Below are positions 36,011 to 47,400 of a stretch of 64,000 bases of DNA, piece after piece. Location: contig NZ_JAKCFC010000005.1 of NCBI RefSeq assembly GCF_021916785.1, positions 186,001 to 250,000 on the forward strand, given 5' to 3'. The DNA is from Mycolicibacterium lacusdiani. GTDB lineage: Bacteria; Actinomycetota; Actinomycetes; Mycobacteriales; Mycobacteriaceae. Made by a program: the position numbers and the translations under genes. Position 1 is the first letter of the stretch, and each line of letters opens with the position of its first letter. The notes beneath the pieces were generated by a model, which did no database searches, was not told the DNA's origin, and saw nothing but the letters and a program-made list of their open reading frames with translations.

Positions 36011-38287
36011 ATGGCCGTATCCGATGTAGCCGCGTCCGACACGACGGCCACGGCCATCGCCAGCTTCGCCGACGTGCCGCTGCGCGGCGACAAGACGGGC
36101 GAGCCGGCCACTCCAGCCGCGGTGGACGCGCAGGTTGCCGAGGCCGCGGAGGCGCACGGCTACACCGCCGACCAGCTCGGCTGGGCCACGCCCGAGGGCA
36201 TCGACGTGAAACCGGTGTACATCGCCGCCGACCGCGACGAGATCGTGGACGCGGGCTATCCGCTCGACGGCTTCCCGGGCGCACCGCCCTTCGTCCGCGG
36301 CCCGTACCCGACGATGTACGTCAACCAGCCGTGGACCATCCGCCAGTACGCCGGGTTCTCCACGGCCGCCGAGTCGAATGCGTTCTACCGGCGCAATCTC
36401 GCCGCCGGTCAGAAGGGCCTGTCGGTGGCGTTCGACCTGGCCACCCACCGCGGCTACGACTCGGACCACCCGCGCGTCGCCGGTGACGTGGGCATGGCGG
36501 GCGTGGCAATCGACTCGATCCTCGACATGCGACAGCTATTCGACGGGATCGACCTGTCGACGGTGTCGGTGTCGATGACCATGAACGGCGCCGTGCTGCC
36601 GATCCTGGCGCTGTACGTCGTGGCCGCGGAGGAGCAGGGTGTGCCGCCGGAGAAGCTGGCGGGGACCATCCAGAACGACATCCTCAAGGAGTTCATGGTC
36701 CGCAACACCTACATCTATCCGCCCAAGCCGTCGATGCGGGTGATCTCCGACATCTTCGGCTACACCAGCGTGAAGATGCCGAAGTTCAACTCGATCTCGA
36801 TCTCCGGCTACCACATTCAGGAAGCCGGGGCGACAGCCGATCTCGAACTCGGCTACACGCTGGCCGATGGTGTCGAGTACCTCAAGGCCGGTCTGGACGC
36901 GGGCCTCGACATCGACAAGTTCGCGCCCCGGCTGTCCTTCTTCTGGGGCATCGGGATGAACTTCTTCATGGAGGTGGCCAAGCTGCGTGCGGGCCGGCTG
37001 CTGTGGAGCGAACTCGTCGCGCAGTTCGAACCGAAGAACGAGAAGTCGCTGTCGCTGCGCACCCACTCGCAGACCTCCGGGTGGTCGCTCACCGCGCAGG
37101 ATCCGTTCAACAACGTGGCGCGCACCTGCATCGAGGCGATGGCCGCAACCCAAGGCCACACCCAGTCGTTGCACACCAACGCACTCGACGAGGCCCTGGC
37201 ACTGCCCACGGACTTCTCGGCTCGCATCGCCCGCAACACCCAATTGGTACTGCAGCAGGAGTCGGGTACCACGCGACCGATCGACCCGTGGGGTGGCTCC
37301 TACTACGTCGAATTCCTGACCCACCAACTGGCCGAGAAGGCCCGCGCCCACATCCGCGAGGTCGCCGAGCACGGCGGCATGGCACAGGCGATCGGCGAGG
37401 GCATCCCGAAGCTGCGCATCGAGGAGGCCGCCGCCCGCACCCAGGCGCGGATCGACTCTGGCGCTCAGACGGTGATCGGCATCAACAAATACCAGGTCGA
37501 CGAGGACCAGGAGGTCGAGGTCCTCAAGGTCGAGAACAGCCGTGTGCGTGCCGAGCAGATCGCGAAGCTGCAACAGTTGCGCGCCGACCGCGACGAGGCC
37601 GCCACGCAGGCTGCACTGGCCGAATTGACCAGGGCTGCAGCGGCTTCCGGCAACTCGGGGGTCGATGGCCTGGGCAACAACCTGCTGGCGCTCGCGATCG
37701 ACGCGGCACGCGCCAAGGCGACGGTGGGGGAGATCTCCGACGCGCTGGAGAAGGTCTACGGGCGGCATCAGGCCGAGATCCGCACGATCGCAGGGGTCTA
37801 CCGGGACGAGGTGGGTAAGGCGAGCAACGTCAGCGCTGCAACGGAACTGGTCGAGAAGTTCGCCGAGGCGGACGGTCGCCGGCCGCGCATCCTGGTGGCC
37901 AAGATGGGCCAAGACGGGCACGACCGCGGCCAGAAGGTCATCGCGACGGCGTTCGCCGACATCGGCTTCGACGTCGACGTGGGCTCGCTGTTCTCCACGC
38001 CCGACGAGGTGGCGCGGCAGGCCGCGGACAACGACGTGCACGTCGTCGGCGTCTCCTCCTTGGCGGCAGGGCATCTCACGCTGGTGCCCGCGCTGCGCGA
38101 TGCCCTCGCGGCGGTCGACAGGCCCGACATCATGGTCGTGGTGGGCGGCGTCATCCCGCCCGGCGACTTCGACGAGCTGTACGCCGCGGGGGCGGCCGCG
38201 ATCTTCCCGCCGGGCACCGTGATTGCCGATGCAGCCATCGGTCTGCTGGAGAAGCTGGCCGAGCGGCTCGGTTACGACCTCGGCTAG
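36011..38287 (+). CDS. mutB: methylmalonyl-CoA mutase large subunit MutB
   Basis: Catalytic alpha subunit of 758 residues. The N-terminal substrate barrel carries the radical-enzyme region YPTMYVNQPWTIRQYAGFSTAAESN and RTHSQTSGWSLTAQDP. The C-terminal B12 domain has the base-off motif Asp635-x-His637-x-x-Gly640 in GQDGHDRGQ; His637 would be the cobalt ligand. The product or substrate methylmalonyl-CoA is the extender used by Mas-type synthases such as the one at 41402. It abuts meaB with no gap. Confidence 0.96.
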   Translation: MAVSDVAASDTTATAIASFADVPLRGDKTGEPATPAAVDAQVAEAAEAHGYTADQLGWATPEGIDVKPVYIAADRDEIVDAGYPLDGFPGAPPFVRGPYPTMYVNQPWTIRQYAGFSTAAESNAFYRRNLAAGQKGLSVAFDLATHRGYDSDHPRVAGDVGMAGVAIDSILDMRQLFDGIDLSTVSVSMTMNGAVLPILALYVVAAEEQGVPPEKLAGTIQNDILKEFMVRNTYIYPPKPSMRVISDIFGYTSVKMPKFNSISISGYHIQEAGATADLELGYTLADGVEYLKAGLDAGLDIDKFAPRLSFFWGIGMNFFMEVAKLRAGRLLWSELVAQFEPKNEKSLSLRTHSQTSGWSLTAQDPFNNVARTCIEAMAATQGHTQSLHTNALDEALALPTDFSARIARNTQLVLQQESGTTRPIDPWGGSYYVEFLTHQLAEKARAHIREVAEHGGMAQAIGEGIPKLRIEEAAARTQARIDSGAQTVIGINKYQVDEDQEVEVLKVENSRVRAEQIAKLQQLRADRDEAATQAALAELTRAAAASGNSGVDGLGNNLLALAIDAARAKATVGEISDALEKVYGRHQAEIRTIAGVYRDEVGKASNVSAATELVEKFAEADGRRPRILVAKMGQDGHDRGQKVIATAFADIGFDVDVGSLFSTPDEVARQAADNDVHVVGVSSLAAGHLTLVPALRDALAAVDRPDIMVVVGGVIPPGDFDELYAAGAAAIFPPGTVIADAAIGLLEKLAERLGYDLG

Positions 38288-39265
38288 ATGACCGACGGCG
38301 TGGAGGACCTCGCCAGGGCCGTGCGCGGCCGCGACCGATCCGCGTTGGCGCGTGCCATCACACTGGTCGAGTCGACGCGGTCCGATCACAGGGATCGGGC
38401 GCAGGCACTGCTGCTGGAGTTGATGCCCGAGGCGGGCAGCGGCCACCACGTTGGGATCACCGGTGTGCCCGGAGTTGGGAAGTCGACGACGATCGAGGCG
38501 CTGGGCATGCACCTCATCGAACGGGGACACCGCGTGGCGGTGGTCGCGGTGGACCCGTCGTCGACCAGAACCGGCGGCTCCATACTCGGCGACAAGACAC
38601 GAATGGCCCGCCTCGCAGTGCATCCCGACGCCTACATCCGACCGTCCCCGACGTCGGGGACGCTCGGCGGGGTGGCCAGAGCCACTCGCGAGACGATCGT
38701 GCTGCTGGAGGCGGCCGGTTACGACGTCATCCTGGTCGAGACCGTGGGGGTCGGTCAGTCCGAGGTGACCGTGTCCAACATGGTCGACTCGTTCGTGTTC
38801 CTGACCCTGGCGCGCACCGGTGATCAGCTCCAGGGCATCAAGAAGGGCGTGCTCGAACTCGCCGACGTGGTTGTGGTCAACAAGGCCGACGGCCCACACG
38901 AGGTCGAGGCCAAGGCGGCCGCCAGGGAACTCGCCGGCGCCATCCGTCTGATCTACCCGCGCGAAACCCTATGGCGGCCACCGGTGTTGACGATGAGTGC
39001 GCTGACCGGTGACGGTCTGGCGAAGTTGTGGGAGACCGTGCTGGAGCACCGGCGCGTGCTGACCGACGCCGGGGAATTCGAGGCCAGGCGCCGCAGGCAG
39101 CAGGTCGAGTGGACGTGGTCGATGGTGCGCGACACCGTGCTCGACCGCGTGCTGTCCCATCCGAAGGTCAAGGCCATCCGGGCGGACGTCGAGCAGCAGG
39201 TGCGCGACGGAGAACTCACCCCCGCGCTCGCCGCCCAGGCGATCCTCGACGCGTCCGACGGCTAG
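38288..39265 (+). CDS. meaB: methylmalonyl-CoA mutase-associated GTPase MeaB
   Basis: G3E-type GTPase chaperone of 325 residues that loads and protects the mutase cofactor. Motifs are the P-loop GVPGVGKSTT near residue 58, the Mg-binding VDPSSTRTGGSILGDKTRM, VETVGVGQSE and the base-recognition NKAD. It begins directly after the mutB stop; in M. tuberculosis the mazEF4 toxin-antitoxin pair (Rv1494-1495) separates mutB from this gene (Rv1496), but here nothing intervenes. Confidence 0.94.
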   Translation: MTDGVEDLARAVRGRDRSALARAITLVESTRSDHRDRAQALLLELMPEAGSGHHVGITGVPGVGKSTTIEALGMHLIERGHRVAVVAVDPSSTRTGGSILGDKTRMARLAVHPDAYIRPSPTSGTLGGVARATRETIVLLEAAGYDVILVETVGVGQSEVTVSNMVDSFVFLTLARTGDQLQGIKKGVLELADVVVVNKADGPHEVEAKAAARELAGAIRLIYPRETLWRPPVLTMSALTGDGLAKLWETVLEHRRVLTDAGEFEARRRRQQVEWTWSMVRDTVLDRVLSHPKVKAIRADVEQQVRDGELTPALAAQAILDASDG

Positions 39266-39359
39266 CGCCCTCACGGCGGCCTGGCGCGTCAGGCAACGGT
39301 GTCACCGTCGAATCCTCATCGGATCGATAACGGGTGGTCCCTTACTGGACACCCGTCTG

Positions 39360-39365
39360 TAATCT
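39360..39365 (+). promoter_or_regulatory. lipL promoter, -10 element
   Basis: TAATCT fits the mycobacterial TANNNT -10 and ends 8 bases before the GTG start, so initiation at the GTG would give a leaderless message. No convincing -35 is seen. Confidence 0.4.
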
Positions 39366-39373
39366 TGTGAACT

Positions 39374-40642
39374 GTGACCCCAGCAACACTTCGGGAGCGC
39401 AGCGAGGCGCTTCCGCATGGCGTTCAGGGCGCGGCGGATCCCAATTTCGCCTGTGCCGTGCGCGCGTTCGCGACGCTGTTCCCGCATCCCCGTCTCGGCG
39501 GCGGCGCGCTCGCCATCTACCTCGACGGCGAACCCGTCGTCGACGTGTGGACGGGCTGGGCCGATCGGCGTGGCAGGCGACACTGGGTCGCAGACACCGG
39601 AGCCATGGTGTTCTCGGCGACCAAGGGTGCGGCCTCGACCGTGATCCACCGGTTGGCCGATCGCGGTCTGATCGACTACGACGCCCCGGTCGCCGAGTAC
39701 TGGTCTGCGTTCGGCGCGAACGGCAAGTCACGCGTCACGGTGCGGGAGATGTTGCGCCACCGTGCCGGGCTGTCCCATCTCAACCGCGCCACGTCGGTGG
39801 ACATGATGGACCACGTGCTCATGGAGGAGCGCATGGCCGCGGCTCCGATGGGCGTGCTGCGAGGTCGGCCCGCCTACCACGCCATCACCTTCGGCTGGTT
39901 GGTGTCGGGTCTCGCGCGAGCCGTCACTGGACGCGGCATGCGCGACCTGTTCCGCACCGAACTCGCCGAACCACTCGACACCGACGGCATCCACCTCGGC
40001 CGCCCACCTCTGACGGCGCCCACCCAGCCCGCCCGGATCATCGGGCCGCAGAGCCGGCTGCAGAACCCGATCTTCAACCTCCTCGCACCGCACATCGCGG
40101 CGCTCCCCATCGCCGGTGGTTTCGGGTCGCTCTACTTCCCGGGCATGAAGGCGACCGTCCAGCGCGACATACCGCTGCTCGACGCCGAACTGCCTGCGGC
40201 CAACGGCGTGGCCACCGCCCGCGGTCTCGCCCGGATGTACGGCGCCATCGCGAACGGCGGCACCGTTGGAGGAACGCGATTCCTGTCGCCGGAGCTGACG
40301 GCGAGCCTCACCGGACGTCGCAGCCTGCACCCCGACGGCACCCTGCTCATGCCGATGTCCTTCCATCTCGGGTACCACGGGCTGCCGCTGGGCGGCATCA
40401 TGCCGGGCTTCGGACACGTGGGTCTCGGCGGGTCGCTGGGCTGGGCGGACCCCAGCAGCGGCCTGGCGTTCGGTTTCGTGCACAACCGCCTGCTAACTCC
40501 GATGGTCGTCGGGGACCAAGCGGGCTTCGTGGCGACGGCTGCGCTGATTCGACGTGGGGTGGCCAGTGCCCGCAAGCATGGACACACCCCGATCGGTCAT
40601 TTTGGATCGTCGTTCGACGGCCTCGCGGAGGATGCCGTCTGA
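39374..40642 (+). CDS. lipL: esterase/beta-lactamase family protein LipL
   Basis: A 422-residue serine hydrolase of the class C beta-lactamase fold. The nucleophile motif SxxK is FSATKGA near residue 80, and the Tyr of YDAPVAEYW and the C-terminal HxG-type motif HVGLGGS complete the site. The protein begins at a GTG with no ribosome-binding site, in line with the leaderless promoter. Rv1497 (lipL) has the same place after meaB. The physiological ester is unknown. Confidence 0.88.
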   Translation: MTPATLRERSEALPHGVQGAADPNFACAVRAFATLFPHPRLGGGALAIYLDGEPVVDVWTGWADRRGRRHWVADTGAMVFSATKGAASTVIHRLADRGLIDYDAPVAEYWSAFGANGKSRVTVREMLRHRAGLSHLNRATSVDMMDHVLMEERMAAAPMGVLRGRPAYHAITFGWLVSGLARAVTGRGMRDLFRTELAEPLDTDGIHLGRPPLTAPTQPARIIGPQSRLQNPIFNLLAPHIAALPIAGGFGSLYFPGMKATVQRDIPLLDAELPAANGVATARGLARMYGAIANGGTVGGTRFLSPELTASLTGRRSLHPDGTLLMPMSFHLGYHGLPLGGIMPGFGHVGLGGSLGWADPSSGLAFGFVHNRLLTPMVVGDQAGFVATAALIRRGVASARKHGHTPIGHFGSSFDGLAEDAV

Positions 40643-41401
40643 CGGACTGGCTACGTTCCTGAAACCGCGTGATCACGTACCGCGAATACGCGATTAGCTT
40701 GTGTAGCAGCGGTTTTGGTGCAAAGACGTTGAGGCAGTACGGTTTGCCGGGCCAAAACCGACCTTTGGCCTGATCGGTTGCCGATACGACGGTGCCGACA
40801 ATATGCGTTACTCCGCTCACGATTGCCAGTCAGGGTGACCCCTACCGCTGGCGCCAGCCGAGCCGGAATGCGCAGGTGTCACACCCGGCTAACACATACC
40901 TTTGGTCCCATGGCTCTCATCAGGCCGTTTTCCCGATAGTCATGATCACTCAGCAAACATAGTATTTCGATGCGTACGGTCCTGGCACACGCAAGGAGTT
41001 ACGTACGTCACTCCCAGAGCGGCGTCGTTTTGACGCCTGTTTAGTTTGCTAGATTGACGCGAAGCGAATCTATTGGGTCCCCCCGTGAAGGTAACCAGAT
41101 TTGACCAAGATCGTTAATTTTGCTTATTTGCGCAGGCCAGGGGCATGATCCTGGTAGACAAGACGGATTGACCTGGCGGGGTGTAACCTTTCCGCCGAGC
41201 AAAGGTTGGGGTGAATGAGCGGATGTAGGTTTGCCGAGGTATCTCGGGTTTGGCAGGTTGCATTCGCGTCGTTTGAACCGAAACAGGCGAATGTCGGCGG
41301 GAAGCGAGGGACTGCAGCACACATGCGGCGAACCCACGTTTGACGCAGGCTGCACCCCCAGCGAGTCGGGCTCCGAACGTTCGTGAAAGAGGTTGAAGTA
41401 C
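40643..41401. other. 759-bp intergenic region upstream of the PKS
   Basis: I find no credible gene in this stretch; the minus-strand open frame at 41041-41523 overlaps the PKS and has no coding character. It is clearly more AT-rich than its surroundings. It contains two alternative hairpins (40710-40770), several TTGACC/TTGACG-like -35 sequences (41030, 41054, 41068, 41101), and a GGTGTAACCT element (41180-41189) that also precedes the mmpL gene. A long untranslated leader or several stacked promoters for the PKS are likely. Confidence 0.6.
40710..40770 (+). promoter_or_regulatory. two mutually exclusive stem-loops
   Basis: CGGTTTTGG (40710-40718) is exactly complementary to CCAAAACCG (40752-40760). 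The overlapping GGCCAAA (40750-40756) pairs perfectly with TTTGGCC (40764-40770). Both stems need the CCAAAA bases, so only one can form at a time. It lies 68 bases after lipL and could act as its terminator or as a conditional attenuator for the long PKS leader. Confidence 0.45.
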
Positions 41402-44400
41402 GTGGTTGACACTCTGGTTACTCCGGTTGCCGTGATCGGCATGGGGTGCCGACTGCCCGGGGGCATCGACTCACCGGCGGCCCTCTGGGAGGCGCTGCTG
41501 CGAGGCCAGGACACCGTGACCAAGGTTCCCCTGGACCGCTGGGACGCCGAGGAGTACTACGACCCCGAGCCAGGTGTTCCCGGTCGCTCCGTGTCCAAGT
41601 GGGGCGCGTTCATCGACGACGTCGCTGGGTTCGACGCCGACTTCTTCGGCATCAACGAGCGCGAGGCCACGGCCATCGACCCGCAGCACCGCCTGCTGCT
41701 CGAGACAGCCTGGGAGGCGATCGAGCACGCCGGTATCGACCCGGCCACCATCGCCGACTCCCTGACGGGCGTATTCATCGGCATGACCCATGCCGACTAC
41801 CAGCTACTCGCCGCCGACGCGCATGCCGTCGAGGGCCCCTACGGCTTCACCGGGAACAACTTCAGCCTCGCGTCCGGTCGGATCGCCTACCACCTCGGCG
41901 TGCACGGCCCGGCCTACACCGTCGACTCGGCCTGCTCGTCGAGCCTGCTGTCGGTCCACATGGCCTGCCGCAGCCTCCACGACGGCGAGAGCGACCTTGC
42001 GCTGGCCGGCGGCGTGTCGATCATGCTCGAACCCCGCAAGATGTCCTCCGGCTCCGCCCAGGGCATGCTGTCGCCCACCGGCAAGTGCCACGCGTTCGAC
42101 GTCAACGCCGACGGCTTCGTCAGCGGCGAGGGTTCCGCGGTCCTGTTGCTCAAGCGGCTCGACGACGCCCTCGCCGACGGTGACCGCATCCTGGCCGTGG
42201 TGCGCGGCACCGCCGCCAACCAGGACGGTCACACGGTGAACATCGCCGTGCCGTCTCGCCCTGCCCAGGTGAACGTCTACCGCTCGGCGCTCGCCGCCGG
42301 TGGCATCGACCCCGAGACCGTCGGAATGGTCGAGGCCCACGGCACGGGCACGCCCGTCGGCGACCCCATCGAGTACGCCAGCCTCGCCGAGGTCTACGGC
42401 ACCGCTGGGCCGTGCGCGCTCGGATCGGCCAAGACCAACCTCGGCCACGGCCAGTCCGCGTCCGGCGCCATCGGCCTGATGAAGGCGATCCTGTCGCTGC
42501 AGCACGGCACCGTGCCCAAGAACCTGCACTTCACCGAGATGCCCGACGAGATGGCCCGCATCGAGACCAATCTCTTCGTGCCGGTCGAGACGACCCCGTG
42601 GCCGACGAACGGCCACCACCCCCGTCGTGCCGCGGTGTCCTCGTACGGCCTGTCGGGCACCAACGTGCATGCCGTGCTCGAGGCCGCCCCGGAGGGGCAG
42701 TCGACGCGACGCGTCGAACAGAACGATCTGGCCGACGCCGTGTCGCACGGCCCGAAGCTCTTCCCGCTGTCGGCCACCTCGGTCGAGGAGTTGCGCCGTA
42801 CGGCCGGCCGGCTGGCCGACTGGGTTGCGACCCAGGACGCCGACGAGACGACCGGACTGTCCGACCTGGCGTACACGCTGGCGCGCCGACGGGCCCACCG
42901 ACCGGTGCGCACCGTCGTCATCGCCGCGGACCGCGCACAGCTCGTGTCCGCGCTGCGCGAGATCGCCGACGGCGACGGTCCCATCGAGCCTGCCGTCGGC
43001 AACGGCGACCACGGCCCGGTGTGGGTGTTCTCCGGCCAGGGCTCGCAGTGGGCTGCCATGGGCAAGGGGCTGCTCGCCACCGAACCGGTGTTCGCCGCCA
43101 AGATCGCGGAGATCGAACCGCTGATCGAGGCCGAATCCGGCTTCTCCGTCACCGAGGCGATGTCCTCGGCCGACGTCGTCACGGGCATCGACCGGGTGCA
43201 GCCGACCGTCTTCGCCGTGCAGGTGGGCCTAGCGGCCACGCTGGCGGCCTACGGCGTCACCCCCGGGGCGGTCATCGGGCACTCGATGGGCGAGGCGGCT
43301 GCTGCCGTCGTCGCAGGCGCCCTGTCGCTCGCCGATGGCGTCAAGGTCATCACCCGCCGGTCGCGCCTCATGGCGACGGTCTCCGGCTCGGGCGCGATGG
43401 CGTCGGTCGAGCTACCGGCGCAGCAGGTGCTCTCTGAACTCGCCGCCCGCGGCGTCACCGACGTCGTGCTGTCGGTCGTGGCATCGCCGTCCTCTGCCGT
43501 CGTCGGCGGTGCCAAGGAGTCGATCCGCGCGCTGATCGCCGAGTGGGACGCCCGCGGGATCATGGCGCGCGAGGTGGCCGTCGACGTGGCGTCGCACTCG
43601 CCGCAGGTCGACCCGATCCTCGACGACCTCACCGAGGCGCTCGAGGACATCGAGCCGATGGAACCGACCGTTCCGTACTACTCGTCGACGCTGTACGACC
43701 CTCGCGATCCGGCCGACTTCGACGCCTACTACTGGGCGGACAACCTCCGGCACGCCGTGCGCTTCGCCGCGGCGGTCCAGGCGGCGCTGGAAGACGGCTT
43801 CCGCGTGTTCGGCGAGCTGTCACCGCATCCGCTGCTCACGCACGCCGTCGACCAGAACGCCCGCAGCCTCGACATCCGCCTGGCGGCGCTGGCGAGCATC
43901 CGTCGCGAGCAGGAGTTGCCGCACGGCATGCGCGAGTTCGTCGCCGATCTGCACGGCGCGGGCGCGGCGATCGACTACTCGGTGCTCTGGCCGGACGGGG
44001 ACCTCCTCGACGTGCCGCTGCCCACGTGGACGCACACCCACCTGATGCTGACCCGCGACGAGCAGGGCCACAACGCCGCCACCGTCGCCATCCACCCGTT
44101 GCTCGGCGCACACGTCCGGCTGCCGGAGACACCGGAACGCCACGTGTGGCAGTCCGACGTCGGCACCGTGGCGCAGCCGTGGCTCGACGATCACCGGGTG
44201 CACGACGTGGCCGCACTGCCCGGCGCCGCGTACTGCGAGATCGCACTCGCCGCCGCCCGCCAGGTCCTCGGCGACGGGGCATCGGTGCGGGACGTGACGT
44301 TCGAGCAGATGCTGCTGCTCGAGGAGCAGACCCCGCTGTCGGCCGTCGCGTCCGTGACGCCGACGGGCGTCGTCGAGTTCACCGTGAAGACCCACGCCGA

Positions 44401-47400
44401 CGACGAGGAGGTGCAGCGCGCCTCAGCCGTGCTGCAAGCCGCCGACGACGGCGATCAGCCCACCCCGTACGACGTCCCCGACCTCCTCGCCGCACACCCG
44501 GTGCGGGTCGAGGGCCAGGAACTCCGAGACTTCTACGCAGCGCGCGGCATCGGCTACGGCGTGGCGTTCGGCGGGTTGACCGCGGCCCACACCGCCGACG
44601 GCCCGTCCGTCCTCGCCGAGGTCGCGCTGCCCGGTTCGATCCGCTCGCAGCAGGGGTCGTTCGTGGCGCATCCTGCGCTCCTGGACGCCTGCTTCCAGGC
44701 CGTGGGTGCCCATCCCGAGCTGTTCTCGGACACCAGCGGTGCGCTGATGCTGCCGCTCGGCGTGCGCGAGTTGAAGGCATACGCATCCACCCGCAACGCC
44801 CACTACTGCCTGGTCCGGTTGACCAGCGTGGCGCCGACGGGGGTCGAAGCCGACATCGACGTGCTCGACGAGCACGGCAACGTGCTGCTGACGGTGTCCG
44901 GTCTGCGACTCGGAACCGGGGTCTCGGAGCAGGGGCAGCGCGAGCGTCGTCTCAACGACCGGCTCCTGACCATCGACTGGCGCCGCCAGGACACTCCCGT
45001 CGCCGACGTGGCGGGGACCGGGGCGTGGATGATCATCGACACCGGCGTGGACTCCGACCCGATGGCCGCTCGACTGGCCGACGTGCTGAAGTCCCGCGAC
45101 GCGGACGTCACGACGCTGACCTGGCCGGCGGACGGCGATCACGCCACCGTCGCCGCAGGACTGCGGGAGACGTTGACGGCCCGCCCGTTCGCCGGTGTCG
45201 TGATCGTCGAGGATCCGCAGCGCGCGGACGGCGACCCCGTCGCCGACGGCGCCGACCACGTCCGCCACCTGGTGCGCATCGCCCGCGTCATCCCCGAAGT
45301 GCCCGGCGAGCCGCCGAGGTTCTACGTCGTCACCAGGGGAGCGCAGTCCGTGCTGTCCGGCGAGGTGCCGCATCTCGCTCAGGGCGGTGTGCGCGGCCTG
45401 GTGCGCGTCCTGGGCATGGAGCAACCGTCGATGCGACCGACGCAAATCGACGTCGACGACACCACCGACGCGGAATCCATTGCCGCCGAACTGCTCTCGG
45501 GTTCCGACGAGGATGAGACGGCATGGCGCGAGGGGCAGTACTACGCGGCCCGACTCAACGTCACGCCGCTGCAGGCCGAGGAGCGGCACACCACCGTCGT
45601 CCACCCCGAGCGCGACGGCATGCGCCTGCAGATCCGCACTCCCGGTGACCTGCAGTCGGCCGAACTCGTGTCCTACGAGCGGACCCCACCTGGCCCCGGC
45701 CAGATCGAGGTCGCGGTGTCGGCGTCGAACCTCAACTTCGCCGACGTCCTGGTCGCGTACGGCCGCTACCCGTCCTTCGAGGGCCGGATGCCGCAACTCG
45801 GCGCCGACTTCGCAGGCGTGGTGACCGCGGTCGGTGCCGGCGTGACCGATCACCAGATCGGCGACCGGGTCGCGGGCATCTCGGCGACCGGTGCGTGGTG
45901 CACGTTCGTCACGTGCGACGCGAACCTCGCCGTCCGCATCCCCGAGGACCTGCCGGACGCCACCGCGGCGGCCGTGCCGAGCGCGCACGCCACCGCGTGG
46001 TACTCGCTGCACGACCTGGCCCGGATCACGGCCGGCGACAAGGTGCTGATCCACTCCGCCACCGGCGGCGTCGGTCAGGCCGCGGTCGCGATCGCACAGG
46101 CAGCCGGGGCGGAGATCTACGCCACCGCCGGCAGCCCGGAACGTCGGAAGATGCTGAACGACATGGGCATCGACCACGTCTACGATTCGCGTACGGTCGA
46201 GTTCGCCGACCAGATCCGGCGCGACACCGACGGCTACGGCGTCGACATCGTGCTGAACTCGCTGCCCGGTGCCGCGCAGCGGGCGGGTCTCGAACTGCTG
46301 ACCTTCGGCGGTCGGTTCGTCGAGATCGGCAAGCGCGACATCTACGGCGACACGAAGATGGGCCTGTTCCCGTTCCGCCGGAACCTGTCGTTCTACGCGG
46401 TCGACCTCGCACTGCTCACCCTGGTCACCCCGGACACGCTGCGCAGCCTGCTCGAGACGATCTATCAGCAGATCGCCGACGGCAAGCTGCCGCCGCCGCA
46501 GACGACGCACTACCCGCTGGCCAACGGCGCCAACGCGATTCGCGCGATGGGTGCTGCCGAGCACACCGGCAAGCTGGTGCTCGACGTGCCGCGCGCGGGG
46601 CAGTACGCCGCCGTCGTGCCCGCCGACCGCGCGCCGGCCTTCCGCAGCGACGGCGCGTACGTCGTGACCGGCGGTCTCGGCGGGCTCGGTCTGTTCCTCG
46701 CCGAGATGATGGCCAAGTCGGGGTGCGGGCGCATCGTGCTCAACGGTCGCTCCACGCCGAGCCCCGAGGCGCAACGCGTGATCGACAGGATCCGGCGCAA
46801 GGGCACCGAGATCGAGGTCGAACTCGGCGACGTGGCGGTTCCTGGCACGGCCGACCGGCTGGTCGCATGCGCCACCGCGACGGGCATCCCGCTGCGCGGC
46901 GTCCTGCACGCCGCGGCGGTCGTCGAGGACGCGACGCTGGCCAACATCACCGACGATCTGCTCGACCGGGACTGGGCGCCGAAGGCGCTGGGCGCCTGGC
47001 GTCTGCACGAGGCCACGACGACGGCGTCGCTGGACTGGTTCTGCGGATTCTCCTCGGCGGCGGCGATGGTCGGTTCACCCGGCCAGGGTGCGTACGCGGC
47101 GGCCAACAGCTGGCTCGACTCGTTCGCGCGCTGGCGCCGGTCCAAGGGACTGCCCGCACAGGTGATCGCCTGGGGCGCATGGGCTCAGATCGGTGCCGGC
47201 CAGGCGATGGCCGACAACGACGGCATGGCCATCGATCCCGAGGACGGTGCGTACGCGTTCGATGCCCTGATGCGGCACACCAGGGTGTATAGCGGCTACG
47301 CGCCTGTCGCGGGAGCCGCCTGGCTCACCGCGTTCGCGCAGACCAGCCCGTTCGCCGAGGCGTTCGCATCGTTGGGCCAGGACCGGTCGGGGACGAGCGA

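Noticed and set aside
36536..38899. 787-codon minus-strand open frame opposite mutB and meaB
   Set aside because: Antisense shadow of conserved genes, with no recognisable domain.
41041..41523. 160-codon minus-strand open frame upstream of and into the PKS
   Set aside because: It overlaps the PKS KS domain, lacks a ribosome-binding site and has no coding character; the region is better read as PKS leader.
44423..47008. 861-codon minus-strand open frame opposite the PKS
   Set aside because: Antisense shadow of the DH-ER-KR part of the synthase.
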